Shown here one piece after another: positions 1-11,800 of a stretch of DNA of 64,000 bases. The stretch comes from Seiridium cupressi (Eukaryota > Ascomycota > Sordariomycetes > Amphisphaeriales > Sporocadaceae): positions 62,001 to 126,000 of the forward strand of contig JARVKI010000074.1 of assembly GCA_036674765.1 (NCBI GenBank). The letters are read 5' to 3'. Made by a program: the position numbers and the translations under genes. The notes below the pieces were generated by a model. The model was not told the DNA's origin. It worked only from the letters and a program-made list of their open reading frames with translations, and did not search any database. The stretch's first letter is position 1; the number at the start of each line of letters is the position of its first letter.

Positions 1-1014
1 AGTATGGAATGCACGATGTTTGTGTAATCATCCCTTACGTAGGTGCTAACCTAGATCTGTGCTAATCCGAGCGTACTTAGCATGGCGCAGGGACAAGCCC
101 ACATCGGTCACAAGGCAAACTACAGTCTAGGCTTATCAAGAAATATCATGGAAGAACCTTGGACCACGTGCATTTGTAGGGTTGAAATCCCTTGAGGTTA
201 TTCTTTCCTACCAGTTGTAGGTTGCCGATTGCTCGGCTTGTTAGTAGGCCCTCATCCCCTCCGTGAGGCTGCGAAGTTACGTCGTGCTCGCTCCCAAAAG
301 GTGCCATCCATACGGTTTGCTCTAAAGCGCCATCAAAAGCTAGCGGCTCTCGGACAGGGACGAAGCCGAGCAAACAAACATCCTCTAGGGCTGCGCTTAG
401 AAGTAATACGGGTGATGATCAAAGCCGAACAGGTCTCGCTGATCGGTATCGGATGAGCAGGTCAACATCAGCTTATCTTTAATTTAGATGATCGTGGCCA
501 CATAGTAGGTAGGCAAATAATCAACTACGTAGACTATTTTCTTATGTTCACTAATATGATATGCCACTATCTTGGAGTATCGCCAACAACTGCGAGTTAT
601 CAGAAGGCAGACCAGGGGTATACCATGCTGGCGGCTGAAGCTGAGAGATCATTTAGGTATTATACCTTGCTGCGGTGGCTGATCAAGCTATATCCTAGCA
701 AACAATGAGACATACCGTCACTGTCCGGCCTATCACAGGAGATCTCTCGACATGGGCGTAGCGACTTGGGAATTTTGAGCGATTAACTTCGATATTGCTT
801 TTTATGCTCGATATAGCCATTTTATGCAAGCACCCGTCGCTTGGGACCAGCATATAAGGATCTGGCAAAGATCTAACAGTCATTGTTTTGCCTGCATCGC
901 CCAAGTGTCATTCATAGTCCTCCACTCGTCTTGTCTCACGGTCTAGCTGAATCTGCCTTACTATCTATCAAATTTCTCGTATATGATCCCTCTTTTTATC
1001 ACATCACATATACA
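1..1014. other. intergenic region, upstream of O-methyltransferase
   Basis: No credible gene is visible. Short open frames occur on both strands but lack recognisable motifs and overlap one another. The last 100-200 bases before 1015 are pyrimidine-rich and probably hold the promoter and 5' leader of the O-methyltransferase. Confidence 0.6.
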
Positions 1015-2456
1015 ATGGCTACTATCACCAACGGCACCAATGGTGTTCACCATCATGAGCTCGTCGGCATCTCTGTAGCCAAGAATCCTGCCGACCTCGG
1101 TGCCGTACTACCTACACTCAAGTACTTGAACACTAGGCTTCCATCTCTGGCCGCTGCAGGTGATGATGGTCGATCTGGAATGCTGCAAGCGGCTTGGAAA
1201 TTAGTACTGTCGCTCGAGACCCCACGGGAGACGATGCTTAGGCACTGCTGGGCCCAAGTAAGTTGCATCCCTGGAGATTCTCCGACCATCCAGATACGAA
1301 ATAATCTAATGTCTTATCGTAAAAGTCGGGTGTCATTGCCGCCTTGAGTACAGGCACTGTCTCGGGACTCTGGAAGACCATGGCGAAGAATGGTGACCGA
1401 CCACAAAGGGTCGGTGATCTCGCTGTAGCAACAGGAGTAGATGAGGTGCTCCTTGGTATGTCTCGAATGATCGATAAACAAGTTCATCACTGACATTGAC
1501 GCCAGGCCGTCTGATGCGTCACCTTGCTGCAATGCAGTACCTCATACAAACCGGCGCGAACGAATACAAGACCACAAATTTCACCAAGGCCATGGCCCAC
1601 GAACTCATTGCAGACAGTCATATTGCCATGTAAGCATGATAACATAGACCACGACGTCCCGACGTCAAGCAACTGACCACGTCATAGGTGTTCGGGTACA
1701 AGCGCTGGAGCGAACCAATTCCATGAGTTCGCTCAGGAGAACAAATTCCACAACCCCGTCGATTCCCACAACACGTCGATGCAGAGAGCATACAAGACGG
1801 ATCTTGACATGTTTCAATGGCTGCAGACGATCGGCTACGGCGAGCACTTCAACAATCATATGCGAGCCTACGCGGAAGGGCGTCTGCGCTGGATGGACCC
1901 CGCTGTGTACCCAGTCAGGGAGCGCCTCATCGATGGCGCTGAGACCGACCCGAAGTCACCATTCATGGTCGACATTGCCGGCGGCGTCGGGCACGACCTG
2001 GCTGCGTTCAAGGAGTACCACCCCGACCATCCAGGCCAGCTCATCCTGCAGGATCTGCCGAGCGTCATTGGCCGGATCCAACAGCTCGACGACGGGATCG
2101 TCCGGATGGAGTACGACTTCCACACTCCCCAGCCCGTCCAAGGAGCACGGGCATATTTCCTGCACTCGACTCTCCACGACTGGCCCGATGACGTCTGCAA
2201 GTCCATCCTGGGCAACATCACCAAGGCCATGGAGCCGGGATACAGCAAGCTGCTGATCAACGAGAACGTCATTCCCAAGAACGATGCGCACTGGGAGATG
2301 ACAGCTCTGGACATGGTCATGTTGACACTGTTCTCCTCCAAAGAGCGCACCGAGGATGATTGGATTGACCTCCTCGAGTCCAACGGGTTGAAGATTGTCA
2401 AGATTTGGCAGGGTCGGAAAGCTTGGGAGAGTTTGATCGAATGCGAGCTGGCGTAG
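1015..2456 (+). CDS. class II O-methyltransferase (COMT-like, SAM-dependent)
   Basis: Predicted to move a methyl group from S-adenosylmethionine to a hydroxyl of a small aromatic or polyketide-type substrate in the cytosol. The model is join(1015..1257,1326..1455,1506..1629,1688..2456), 421 residues; all three introns have GTAAGT, GTATGT or GTAAGC donors and AG acceptors, and the phases agree. An N-terminal winged-helix/dimerisation part is followed by the SAM-binding glycine-rich motif DIAGGVGHD (from about residue 261). HDWPDD follows, with His329 at the position of the catalytic base in plant and fungal family members. A NENVIP segment and the family-typical C-terminus (DWIDLLESNGLKIVKIW) complete the domain. 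Length is normal. It sits near a PEBP-family gene, as in some metabolite loci, but no synthase is present, so the substrate is unknown. Confidence 0.9.
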
Positions 2457-2814
2457 CTTTTGCGTGTTCTTCAAGTTTCCTTCGCCTTTTTCCGGGCATT
2501 GACTTTGAATACATTTATGCCTTCGTCCCATTATTCTTGCAAGAAATGATTGAACCATAATCATGCGACCCTTCCAAGTGGTATATCAAAGAACAGATCG
2601 ATCTCTGTGTAGTATTTACCTATTCTTCGGGTTCGAAATATGTTCCATCCGAGTTGAACTCCAATGTTATCACAAATTATCCCAGTGTCTTTCAATGTCA
2701 TAAATGTCAATATTGTGAATTCCAAAATAGAGCGACCTAAACAACGAGTAGCTCGGGGTATGAGTACGAAAATCTTCAGTCCAATCTGATCATCACCACG
2801 TTCCTTGATCTCCC
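2457..2814. other. convergent 3' intergenic spacer
   Basis: An AT-rich spacer between the ends of the O-methyltransferase (+) and the PEBP-family gene (-). It probably holds both 3' untranslated regions. Nothing else is seen. Confidence 0.6.
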
Positions 2815-3456
2815 TCAGTTACTCTCAAACCAACCGCCAGCGAGCACCTCGCCCAACCCGGCCTCTTTGACAAAGTTGTCGGGATCAAACCTGACTCTCT
2901 TCATGATAGGGAACTCCTCTCCATCCTTCTGCGGTCTAAATTTCTTGGCATCGAACGCTGCCGGCTGCTCGTACAGCAGGAACACATAGCGATGCGGTCC
3001 GCTCAGCGGTGGCGGGGCTGGCGCGATATACTCAGCGACGACCGGCACCTCAGACTTGAGCACAGTGCTGCTCTCTCCAGAGGTCTGAAAGCCCGGCAGA
3101 ATGCCATGAAGGACTGGACCGAGGATAGGCAGGGTCGCGAAGGGTGCGTCCAGGTCTAGACCCAGTAGAAGGTATGTCTTCCCCGGAACAGCTCCCGACC
3201 ATGATAAGGTGGGCTGGGCTTGTGCGCCTGTGTTTGCGTGCTGCGTTAGCTGGTATGTTTACCATGTGCTTCTTACATTATGTATCTTGAGTTTTTGTTT
3301 TGTTTGGAAGCAAGGGCTGGTGGGCGCCGTACCTTTGCGGGGAATGTATTCACCCCTCTGAACCTTCTTATCGCCAAAGGCAAGGATGAGCTCCTTGGTG
3401 TCGGGATTGGCGTCGACCGCCTCCATGGCCTTTGTGACGTTGATGAGGTTTGGCAT
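2815..3456 (-). CDS. phosphatidylethanolamine-binding protein (PEBP/TFS1) family protein
   Basis: A small soluble PEBP-fold protein. Family members bind phospholipid head groups or inhibit carboxypeptidase Y or kinases, and some occur in fungal secondary-metabolite clusters. The model is complement(join(2815..3227,3333..3456)), 178 residues, with a GTACGG donor, a CACAG acceptor and phase 1. The ligand-pocket motif appears as DLDAP (residues 66-70), followed by a conserved His82 and by GPHRYVF (residues 118-124), the strongest family signature. The start at 3456 is chosen because the longer open frame begins with a non-ATG codon. PEBP members usually have DPDAP, so Leu in the second position is a mild deviation. 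It lies downstream of palA on the same strand, about 540 bases away, and is probably a separate transcript. Confidence 0.88.
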
Positions 3457-3997
3457 CTTCGAAATCTTGTATATGTACTGCAGTTCAGCTTGTTTGTGTC
3501 CAATAACCAATGCCAAGTCGATTTCAGGTCGATTCCGTTGATGCTGGAATATTCAAGTTGTTGTGCTTGCGATGATGCAAGTCAGCCGGGCTTGGCACCC
3601 CGGACGATTTGGGTATTTACGAGCATGATCAGCCGGAGCTACCCCGGAAATACGGACTACTAAAGCCGGAACCAACGGTATTTGGAGATATGACGATATT
3701 TGGGAAATATTACGATTGGGGGGTTTTAGCCTGAGCATTGATCATTGACCAGATCGTCTTTCCTGCGGGCAGCCGAAAATCACCCCGGTTTGAGCGCATC
3801 AACCCCGATTGCTAAAGATTCGAGACCACCGCGTCGTACCCACTTGACTGACTCTTCTAACCTGAGAGGCAAGCGGCAGCCTCAGTTTGTCTTTATTTCA
3901 TCTTGAGCAATTCGTGCAACCAAGTTCCCAGTTCACACATGCTTCTATGGGCTATGTCTAAATTCATATGCCATAAATCGTTTGACTACACCATGTC
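3457..3997. other. intergenic region between palA and PEBP gene
   Basis: Holds the promoter of the PEBP-family gene and the 3' end of palA, both on the minus strand. No further gene is supported. Confidence 0.55.
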
Positions 3998-6624
3998 CTA
4001 GCCAAACCGGATCCCGCTGTTGGGATCCCAGGCGCCTGGCTGCGACGGCTTGTTTCCGGCTCCAGCATTGGGTGCCGGTGAACCGGCAAACTTGATACCC
4101 ATTTCCGGGTTCCACATTGCTTGCATGGGATTTGCTCGGGGCGGTTGTGGTTGAGGTGCAACCGTCTCGGCGGGAGGCGCCCAGCTCTGAATGCGAGCTT
4201 CCGCCGGGCTGTGAACAGACTGTCGCAAAGGTTGTTGTGGCTGCTGCAGAGGGCTAAAATATGCTTGCGGTGGCTGCTGCTGCTGCTGAGGCTGTTGGTT
4301 TTGTAATGGAGCGTAGCTCTGTCCTCCCTGGCTCAAGTTCAGGTTATGTAGGGGCGGCATGGCCAACTCGTCCTCCAGCATGCGGGCTTCACGTCTCCTT
4401 TCCGTGACCCAACTCCTCGCTCCGTCTCTGAACCCACCAACAATTCGGCTCAGGTCGTTGTAGAACTTTCGCCCAACTTCAACGTTGCTGACGAGCTCCT
4501 TGTACTTGTAGTACGCATTCTCCAGCTTCTGAAGGGCTTGCTCACGTTCGCGGTTGCCCTTGTCGCCCACGACCTTCTTTTGTCCTTCGAACTCACGATT
4601 GATGCGGATTAGGTCAGACACTAGTTTTTCCTGCTCAGCGCCTTCCTTCTGAACTAGCTCCAGGTCGGGCTCGTATAGTGTGTCTAGTCTCTTCTCGAAG
4701 AAATCCTCAAAGTGCGCAGGGACAATGGCCGTAGCAACCGTCTGGTTGCGCTCGAGTCGTGCGGCCTCGCTGAGTATGTCGGTCTTGATATCGTCGCTCT
4801 TGGCCTTCTCGCGAAGTGCTTCCGCTTTGCGACGCCGGCGACTTTCAAGTCGTGTGACATCGTTGTAAGCGCTCCTCAATCGACCAATCGCAGGCCGTAA
4901 CGTCTCAGGGATCTCGGTCCGTCGTGAAGAAGGCACAAAATCCATGATGCCTCGATCGGGGCCTGCAAGTACGGCAAGGAGGGACTCCACGGCGTAGAAC
5001 TTTTCACGCACGAGGGCATCGCTACTTGCACTATTGCTGAACCACCCTCCTGCTTCGTTGACCTGGTTCCAAAGTTTTGCGCCCTGTGTAGGGTCGGCGC
5101 GGCTTTCAGGACGCGCCCAGCGCTCTGTCCCATAGCGACGCCGCATGCGGTTATCTTCCTCTTCCTCGGCCCCCAATAGTTCCTTTCCTTCTTCGAACAT
5201 GTTCATGTCATTCGTACGCAGCTTGTCAATGTCGGCAAAGCTACGCTGTAGGCGGTGGATTGCATCTGCTTGTCTGATCTCCTCGGCATGTTGTACAAGT
5301 GTCCCTGGCAGACCAAGGGGCTTCTCAAACGCTTGGATAGAACCAGGGAGGTTGAGTGAAGATAGGATTTCATGGACTCTTTCATTCAAAACCTCAAGCT
5401 CGGCAATAATGTTTTGGTTGACAAGACGGTCTCGTCGCTCTTCGTAGATGGAAACAGCGATATGGACAGAGTATGGCACAAGCTTGGTGAACAGAGGTGG
5501 GCCAAACTCCCCCTTGTCATTCAAGTGATCCAGCGGTGATGATACCTGGGGTGGTACCCGGGCAATAGCCATATTCGCCCTATCGAGGACCTTTAGTTCT
5601 GATTTGGCTGGGACAACATCTGGAACAGTTAGCAACCACGTGGATCAAAACAGTCAAGGGTGAAGTGCCTACTCAAGTAAATGAGATCGTTGTCCTTCTC
5701 AGCCCTCTTCAGGTCTTCCTCCACCCGCTTCTTCAGGCCATTGAGGTCTTCTACGACGATTTTACTCAGGTAGCCACCTCTGCTCTCCTTGAGACCCTCG
5801 TCCACACAAGCGACTGCATCTTGTAGTCTTGCAACTTCCTCGCCGTACTTGCGCTTCTCCAAGGCATCGCACGCCGCACGATACTGGGCAGCAGCGGCAA
5901 AGTGGTGGTGCTTGGCACTCATATGATGTATCCAGCTGCTGCTGATGGCCTCTGAGCGCATGGCCGCCTCCCCCGCCGAATTGTAGAGATCACTGACCCG
6001 CGCAGCAAGCTTGGCAATCGAAGCGTCTTTGTAGCCGTCCATAACGGCCTTCTGCCAATAACACTCCTGGCTCTGGGCAAGCTGGAGTTGGAGCAGCGAG
6101 TCTAGCGTGTGCTCGTCCATGTCTTCGGGAGGCGTCGTACGCAGCTCCGGTATGACCTCCTCCTTCACATGTTTCAGAACGCCTGCGGCCTGGTTGAAAT
6201 AGCTTGCTGCAGTTTTGAGGCCTTCTGTATCTGATCGGTTGCTGGCGACGGCCAGTTGGGAGTACAAGGCGGCGAGGTTGTATAGGATGTTGGCAAGCTC
6301 GAACTTGAGATTGTTGTGTACGACCGGGCGTTCCGTATTGTAGCCCAGTGAGGGATACCAGGTGAAGTCGGCGCCGATATCTATGGGAAACTTGGCGCCC
6401 AACCAGACGAGCTGCGCAGAGTAGGCCTGCAGCTTCTTGACGCCGCTCATGTGGGACTCGCGCACGTTGACTGCATCGCGACGTAGCGACTCGATAACCT
6501 CGAGGTCCTGGCGGAACATGTCCGGGTGCTGATCATACTTGGTCGAGATGTACTGCCTCACCGCCGTGGACAGTGAGAGCTGTGTACCCTTCCGGAAAGG
6601 GATGGAGAGGATGTTGTTCTGCAT
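3998..6624 (-). CDS. palA: pH-response regulator PalA/Rim20 (BRO1-domain scaffold)
   Basis: A scaffold of the fungal ambient-pH (Pal/Rim) pathway. In the family it binds ESCRT-III on endosomal membranes and presents the zinc-finger regulator PacC/Rim101 to the protease PalB. The model is complement(join(3998..5619,5673..6624)), 857 residues. The 53-nt intron (GTAGGC donor, TTCCAG acceptor) restores the conserved run YLNVVPAKSELKVLDRA across the junction. An N-terminal BRO1 domain (residues 1 to about 380) includes QYISTKYDQHPDMF, DIGADFTWYPSLGYNT, KFELANILYNLAALYSQLA and HHMSAKHHHFAAAAQYR. A helical V-domain follows (to about residue 690), then a Pro/Gln-rich tail. Two WxPxxGIxF-type motifs (MWNPEMGIKF, WDPNSGIRFG) end the protein, as in other PalA proteins. 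Length matches the family. Confidence 0.96.
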
Positions 6625-8829
6625 GGCGGGGTATTCGCATTACATACCACGGCCAGGCGGGACAAGGCTCGGACGGGCGTAGGGTGAAGAAGGAAGAGTC
6701 TCAGCAGTATAGTGTCATGTCATATTGGGGTGATGTTGGCGCTTCCTGCAGTTGAGGGCTGTCGCTTCAGGTCACACGGCAGCCATGATGCCCAGCTGGA
6801 AATCTTGGTGATCGACGCCTAGGGAGCAATGACTTCATCCCGCAACCGCAACCGCAACCGCAACCGCAACCGCAACCGTAGAAACGTGGCACTTGTGGCG
6901 CGCCCTAAATTTGTGGCGGTGCGTGTCCTCCCTGCCTTCTTGCCCTCCAGCCTCTTACCCATGCCCTGGGTCGGCTAGGGATGTCGGGACCCGTTCATTG
7001 TCCAAAGCGGCCGGCATCCACAGAATATACTCTCAGAGCTAGATTGTGTATGTTGTCTGGCGAGACGGAATACTGTGAATGACAGATGCCCATGTCGCTT
7101 GTCCATCGCACGTGGCAACATTGCGCGTACAGATCAAAGCGCTGATCCAGAATATGCATGGTGCAGGAAGCTGCAGAACGGGCATCCCATCCTCTCGTTG
7201 CACTATCTCCTCCCCTCCATGGTGGATTGCTTTCGATGCACAATGGATCGGATTTGTCTGTCGATTCTGGATACGCCGGTAGGTGCTCAGTCGCGAACAA
7301 GGCTCGAGGCCGTTGGCGGGTACCAAATGCCAGGGCTCTAGCCAATTATAGCACAAGTCAATGACCAGGCCGTCTCCACAGCTGAAACAAAGTCTAAGCG
7401 ATGGGTTCGTGCAAAGCACAACTCAAGACCAGCTCATAGATAAGACTCACGAAATACTGTGTGTCCATGATTTCGTCCACGAGAGACGGGAATGTGTGTG
7501 TTTCCCGATCGAGGCAGTGGCCTTCGTGATTGACCAGACTGGCCAGGATCCACGGCGAGTACAAGTGCACCGTGCAGTGCTGATCTCCATCGCGCAGACG
7601 TCGAGGATTACACGGGGATCCTGTATACTCGGCCAGCACAGAAAGGGCCCAATTTGCAGGCAATACCAAGAGTCAAGGATATCTTGACTTGCAGATATTA
7701 CAAATGAGATCAGTAGGTTTCAAGATGGACTGTAGAGCCGTCCCCGTCGTCCCTAGAACAGGAGTCGGGAATAGGGTTTGGAGGGATAGATGAGTAATGT
7801 AAGTACACGGGCGAGCTAGTAGCACTACTCGCGCTAACCCCCGCTGCTGGGAGATCCGCCGGTATTATACTCGAGCACTATTGAGCCTCCGCAGGCCTGG
7901 CTGGCAAGCTCGAGTTTCAGTAATTGGTGACACTCGAAACGGCGCTTCATAGCTCGAGGTCCATCATGGTGTCAGTCAAGCCCATCTGTGAGCTAGCAAG
8001 CCCATTGCTGGGTTTCTGGGAATGTCTTCGCGACGTCTCTGTTCTAGGTTAGGATTAGCGTTGCTGATCTGGAGATCCTCACTTCCTCCCATCTCCCCTG
8101 GTAGGTGTTGTCGCGAAAAAGGAGGGCAAAGGATGCAGATGCTGTACTTTTTGGTCCTGAGATCATTGAAGAGATCTCGCGTAGTAAGCGGGAACGGTGG
8201 GGATCTCAATCCCAATCCCAATCCCAATGCAACTCTGCGGCGCCAGGTGCAGCTAAGAATTTATACTACGTAGTAGTAACCAGTAGCAAGCATTCGACAA
8301 AGTCAATATTGCAGCCGTCGACTCGCCAATATCAGCCAGGGGCGGTAACTACATGATATTAGCTTTCGGCAGCAGATAACGCAACCGACGTCAGCCAAAC
8401 TGTCAAAAACGTCCGAACTACCGTACATCACGTTACAGCTCCCGCCAGGGCCGAGGGCGGGTCCTGGAACCATCTTGTCACTCCCATTGCGCCGATCTTA
8501 CCTCGACCCCATGCTCACGTCAACCAGGGCGACCAGGCTGCTAGGATTGGCGATAACGCAACGGGCGCACAGCGCCAGGCCTGCATGCAATGTGGCAAGT
8601 GAGCCAGGGACGCGTGCGGCTGGTGGGGATCAATCACCTTGCACGAGGACGTCGACGGACGGGAACTCCTGCCGCCTCCCTCAAAGACCCCTCATGCGGC
8701 TGAAATAAGACCGGCCCTCTGGTAGATCTCACAAACTCCAATCTCCCCGGCTTTACGTACAAGAAACGTACCAGCAACGAAGGCAGTTGGTAGCTTGTCT
8801 GCTGTTGTCATGTCCTAAGCTGCTCCACG
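6625..8829. other. divergent intergenic region
   Basis: A 2.2 kb spacer between the starts of palA (-) and the GTPase-RING-patatin gene (+), expected to hold both promoters. It contains a hexanucleotide microsatellite near palA and a short run of AATCCC units around 8208-8228. Open frames on both strands overlap and resemble no known protein. Confidence 0.55.
6841..6878. repeat. CGCAAC hexanucleotide microsatellite
   Basis: Six perfect tandem copies of CGCAAC plus a partial unit, about 215 bases upstream of the palA start codon. It lies in the palA promoter or 5' leader. Confidence 0.95.
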
Positions 8830-11800
8830 ATGGCGGACACAGCGCCCCCAGCCAAGCAGCCCTGTCAAACCTGTGGCACCACCACAACCAAGACCTATAC
8901 TTGCATCCAATGTAATAATCTCGCCTTTTGCGACAGCTGCTGGCCGCAATGGGTCCTCCACACGCCGGGCTCCGTAGGATGGTGAGTGCAGCACTTGCCC
9001 CCCGAGTTGGCGTATGGGGTTCACAACGTAAGTAAGCTAAACTATATACACCATGCAGGAACGGCAAACCGCACGAAAGGTCCGACCCTCTGGTGCTCCA
9101 GCGCATGCGCCGGATCCTCGAGCCCTCTCGCTCAGAGACTGAACATGAGGCTGAGCTGCGCGAGGACGAAGACACCTCGTGGTTCGGCTTTGGCCGCGAT
9201 GCTGCAGGTCAACCTGTTTTCCACGACTATGGGAGGTTCGCGGCGATCATGACAGACTCGGCAAGGGACGATGTTCCGGAACGGCATCCACAACTTGCAT
9301 CCTTCATTGGCGAGACAGGTACGAGAATCTTTGAACATGCAGGGAATCATCTTCTGCTGACACTTCCCCAGGCGCCGGCAAAAGCACAGTGATCAAGCTG
9401 CTCATTGATCGCCATGAAATGGTATCCTCGGAAGGCCACAGGTATTATTCTCCAGTGACATCTTCGAATTATGATCGCATCCCCACTACCGGAGACGTCC
9501 ATCTTTACGCAGATCCGTCAACCATTAATACAAGCCAACCACTTCTCCTCTGTGACTGTGAAGGTCTGAGCGGAGGAGAAACCCTGCCTAAGCAGCTGAG
9601 GAACCGCGCAGAAGATCTTGCAAGTGGCTATAAGACAAGCCATCCGAGGAGGATAGCCTGGGCCAAGACCCCAAATACCAAGAAGAGAGAATTTGCAGTG
9701 TCGCAACTCTATCCTCGCATCCTCTATACGTTCTCTGATGTAGTGGTCTTCGTGCTGCGAAACCCTCGAGCTTTCGAATCGGCTGTACTGCCGAAGCTAC
9801 TCAAATGGGGAGCCGCCTCGATAGACAAGTCGCTTAACCAGCCTGTGCTTCCGCATGCAATAATTGTCCTCAACGCCACAGAGCCGGGTATCGATGAAAA
9901 GGAATGGGATGTCGAGGTTGCCACCCAGATGCTCATGTCTGACATTTCGGGGGCCGTCTCTCGCGAACCCGTCGTTCAGGACTACGTACAGCAGTGGCGC
10001 AAAAGAGGCAAACACGTCGGTAGCACCAAGGAGCTGCTAGAGTGCTACTATGCGTCTGTCAGCGTGGTAAGACTCCCGTATAAGGGTTCGTACATGCTTA
10101 TGAACGAGCAAGCTGGCAAGCTCGCGGACCTTATCAAGGATCGTGCCCAACTCTCCCATCTCAGGAAAAAAAGGGTACGCATGCTGGCCACGCCGGAGAA
10201 GCTCCAGTTCTACCTGCATGCAGCCTTTGATCACTTCACCACTGATTTGGACACTCCGTTTGATTTTATCAGAGAGACGCTTCGACATAGTCCCGTATCG
10301 AGAAATTTCGAGGGCAATATCTTGAATCTAGCCTTGGCCATTCGCGATCGGACGAGCAACAGCAAAATCAAGAACAACGCGAAGCAGATATTCCGAGCGA
10401 TGGTACCGATCATAGCATCTTGTGTCATGTTCGACACCGTCCGCCAAAATCTGTTAGGCACCGCGTCGCGCCTGCTAGATGACAGATACGCCAAGCCTTG
10501 CAGCGCTGCTATGCAGGCCTTTGCCGATATGCACTGGCCTTGTGGTTACACGAATCCAGCTTATCCTGGCGAATTAGGACAATGTTGCAACGTGAGGTCT
10601 GGACACAACCCTAAGGGCCATCAGAACATACAGGGCAAGATCATCGGTAATGGCGATTATGAGTCCGATCTGGATCCTGCTGAATTTGCGCCCGCCTGGA
10701 ATCAACTCATCAGGCAGAGTCTTATTCAGTTGCAATCTTCCGCCTTCAGGCTCAGTCAGGAGTTTCCGGACATGCCCGAACTTCAGGTTGCTGCGCTCCT
10801 GCACCGAGAGCGACTCAACGAGCAGTATTCAAACATACTGGGAGCGGCGACTGACTTTGTTAGTTATTCGGCCTGCCTCTGCTGCCTACGGGAGCTTCCC
10901 GAATGCGCTCTTCCTTGCGGCCACGTCTTATGTCTGGGCTGTGTACAGATATATGGTACTAGGACGTCTAGGACCACCATTGAGATCAGTCGCTGCCCCC
11001 TGCACGTTCGCGACATTATCGCTAGTCCACCGTGGGTCATCACCACCAAGCCCACACATGCCGGCACCCGGACACTCTGCCTCGATGGCGGTGGCATCAG
11101 GGGCATTGTTCAGTTGGTTGTGCTTCAAGAGATGGAGAAAATTCTGGGGCCTGAACTACCTCTGCAGCTTTTCTTTGACCTCATCGTTGGCTCCAATACA
11201 GGTGGTATTATAGCGATCGGCTTGGGAGTCAAGAAGTGGTCTGTGCAAGCCACAATGGACAAATTCAAGGACCTGTGCAGAGAAGCTTTCACTCCCAGGG
11301 AGATGAGGAGCGTGCCCGTGTTTGGCATGATTTCAAGTTTATACCACGGAAGCCTGTATAAGACACAGCCGTTTGCCAAAGCTCTCAAGAGGTACTTCTC
11401 TGATCAACCTTTCTTCGGCGTTAGCACAAATAGGTCACGACAAAATGTGTCCTTGAAGGTGGCCGTCACGGCTACCACAGCAATTCAGCACGAGTCTGTC
11501 GTATTCGCCAATTACAATCGCCCTGATCCCCCGGGAAAGAAGCTTCCCTACCAGTTTGCACGAGCAGATGTCCCATCCAAAGAGATGCGAATGTGGGAAG
11601 CGGCTCGGGTCACATCGGCGACTCAACCATTCTTCAAGCCGTTCTTGAAGGAAGAAACCGGCAACGAGTATTTTGATGGCAGTTCGAAGCATACCTGTCC
11701 GATCTGGATCAGCCATCACGAAGCTAAGGCCATATGGAACGATGAGTCACGGCCGGATCTGGTCCTCTCCTTAGGTACCGGTCGAAACGTCGGTGACCAT

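Noticed and set aside
1723..2564. Alternative frames of 177-202 codons over the O-methyltransferase
   Set aside because: They lie inside the last exon of the recognised gene in other frames and show no motifs.
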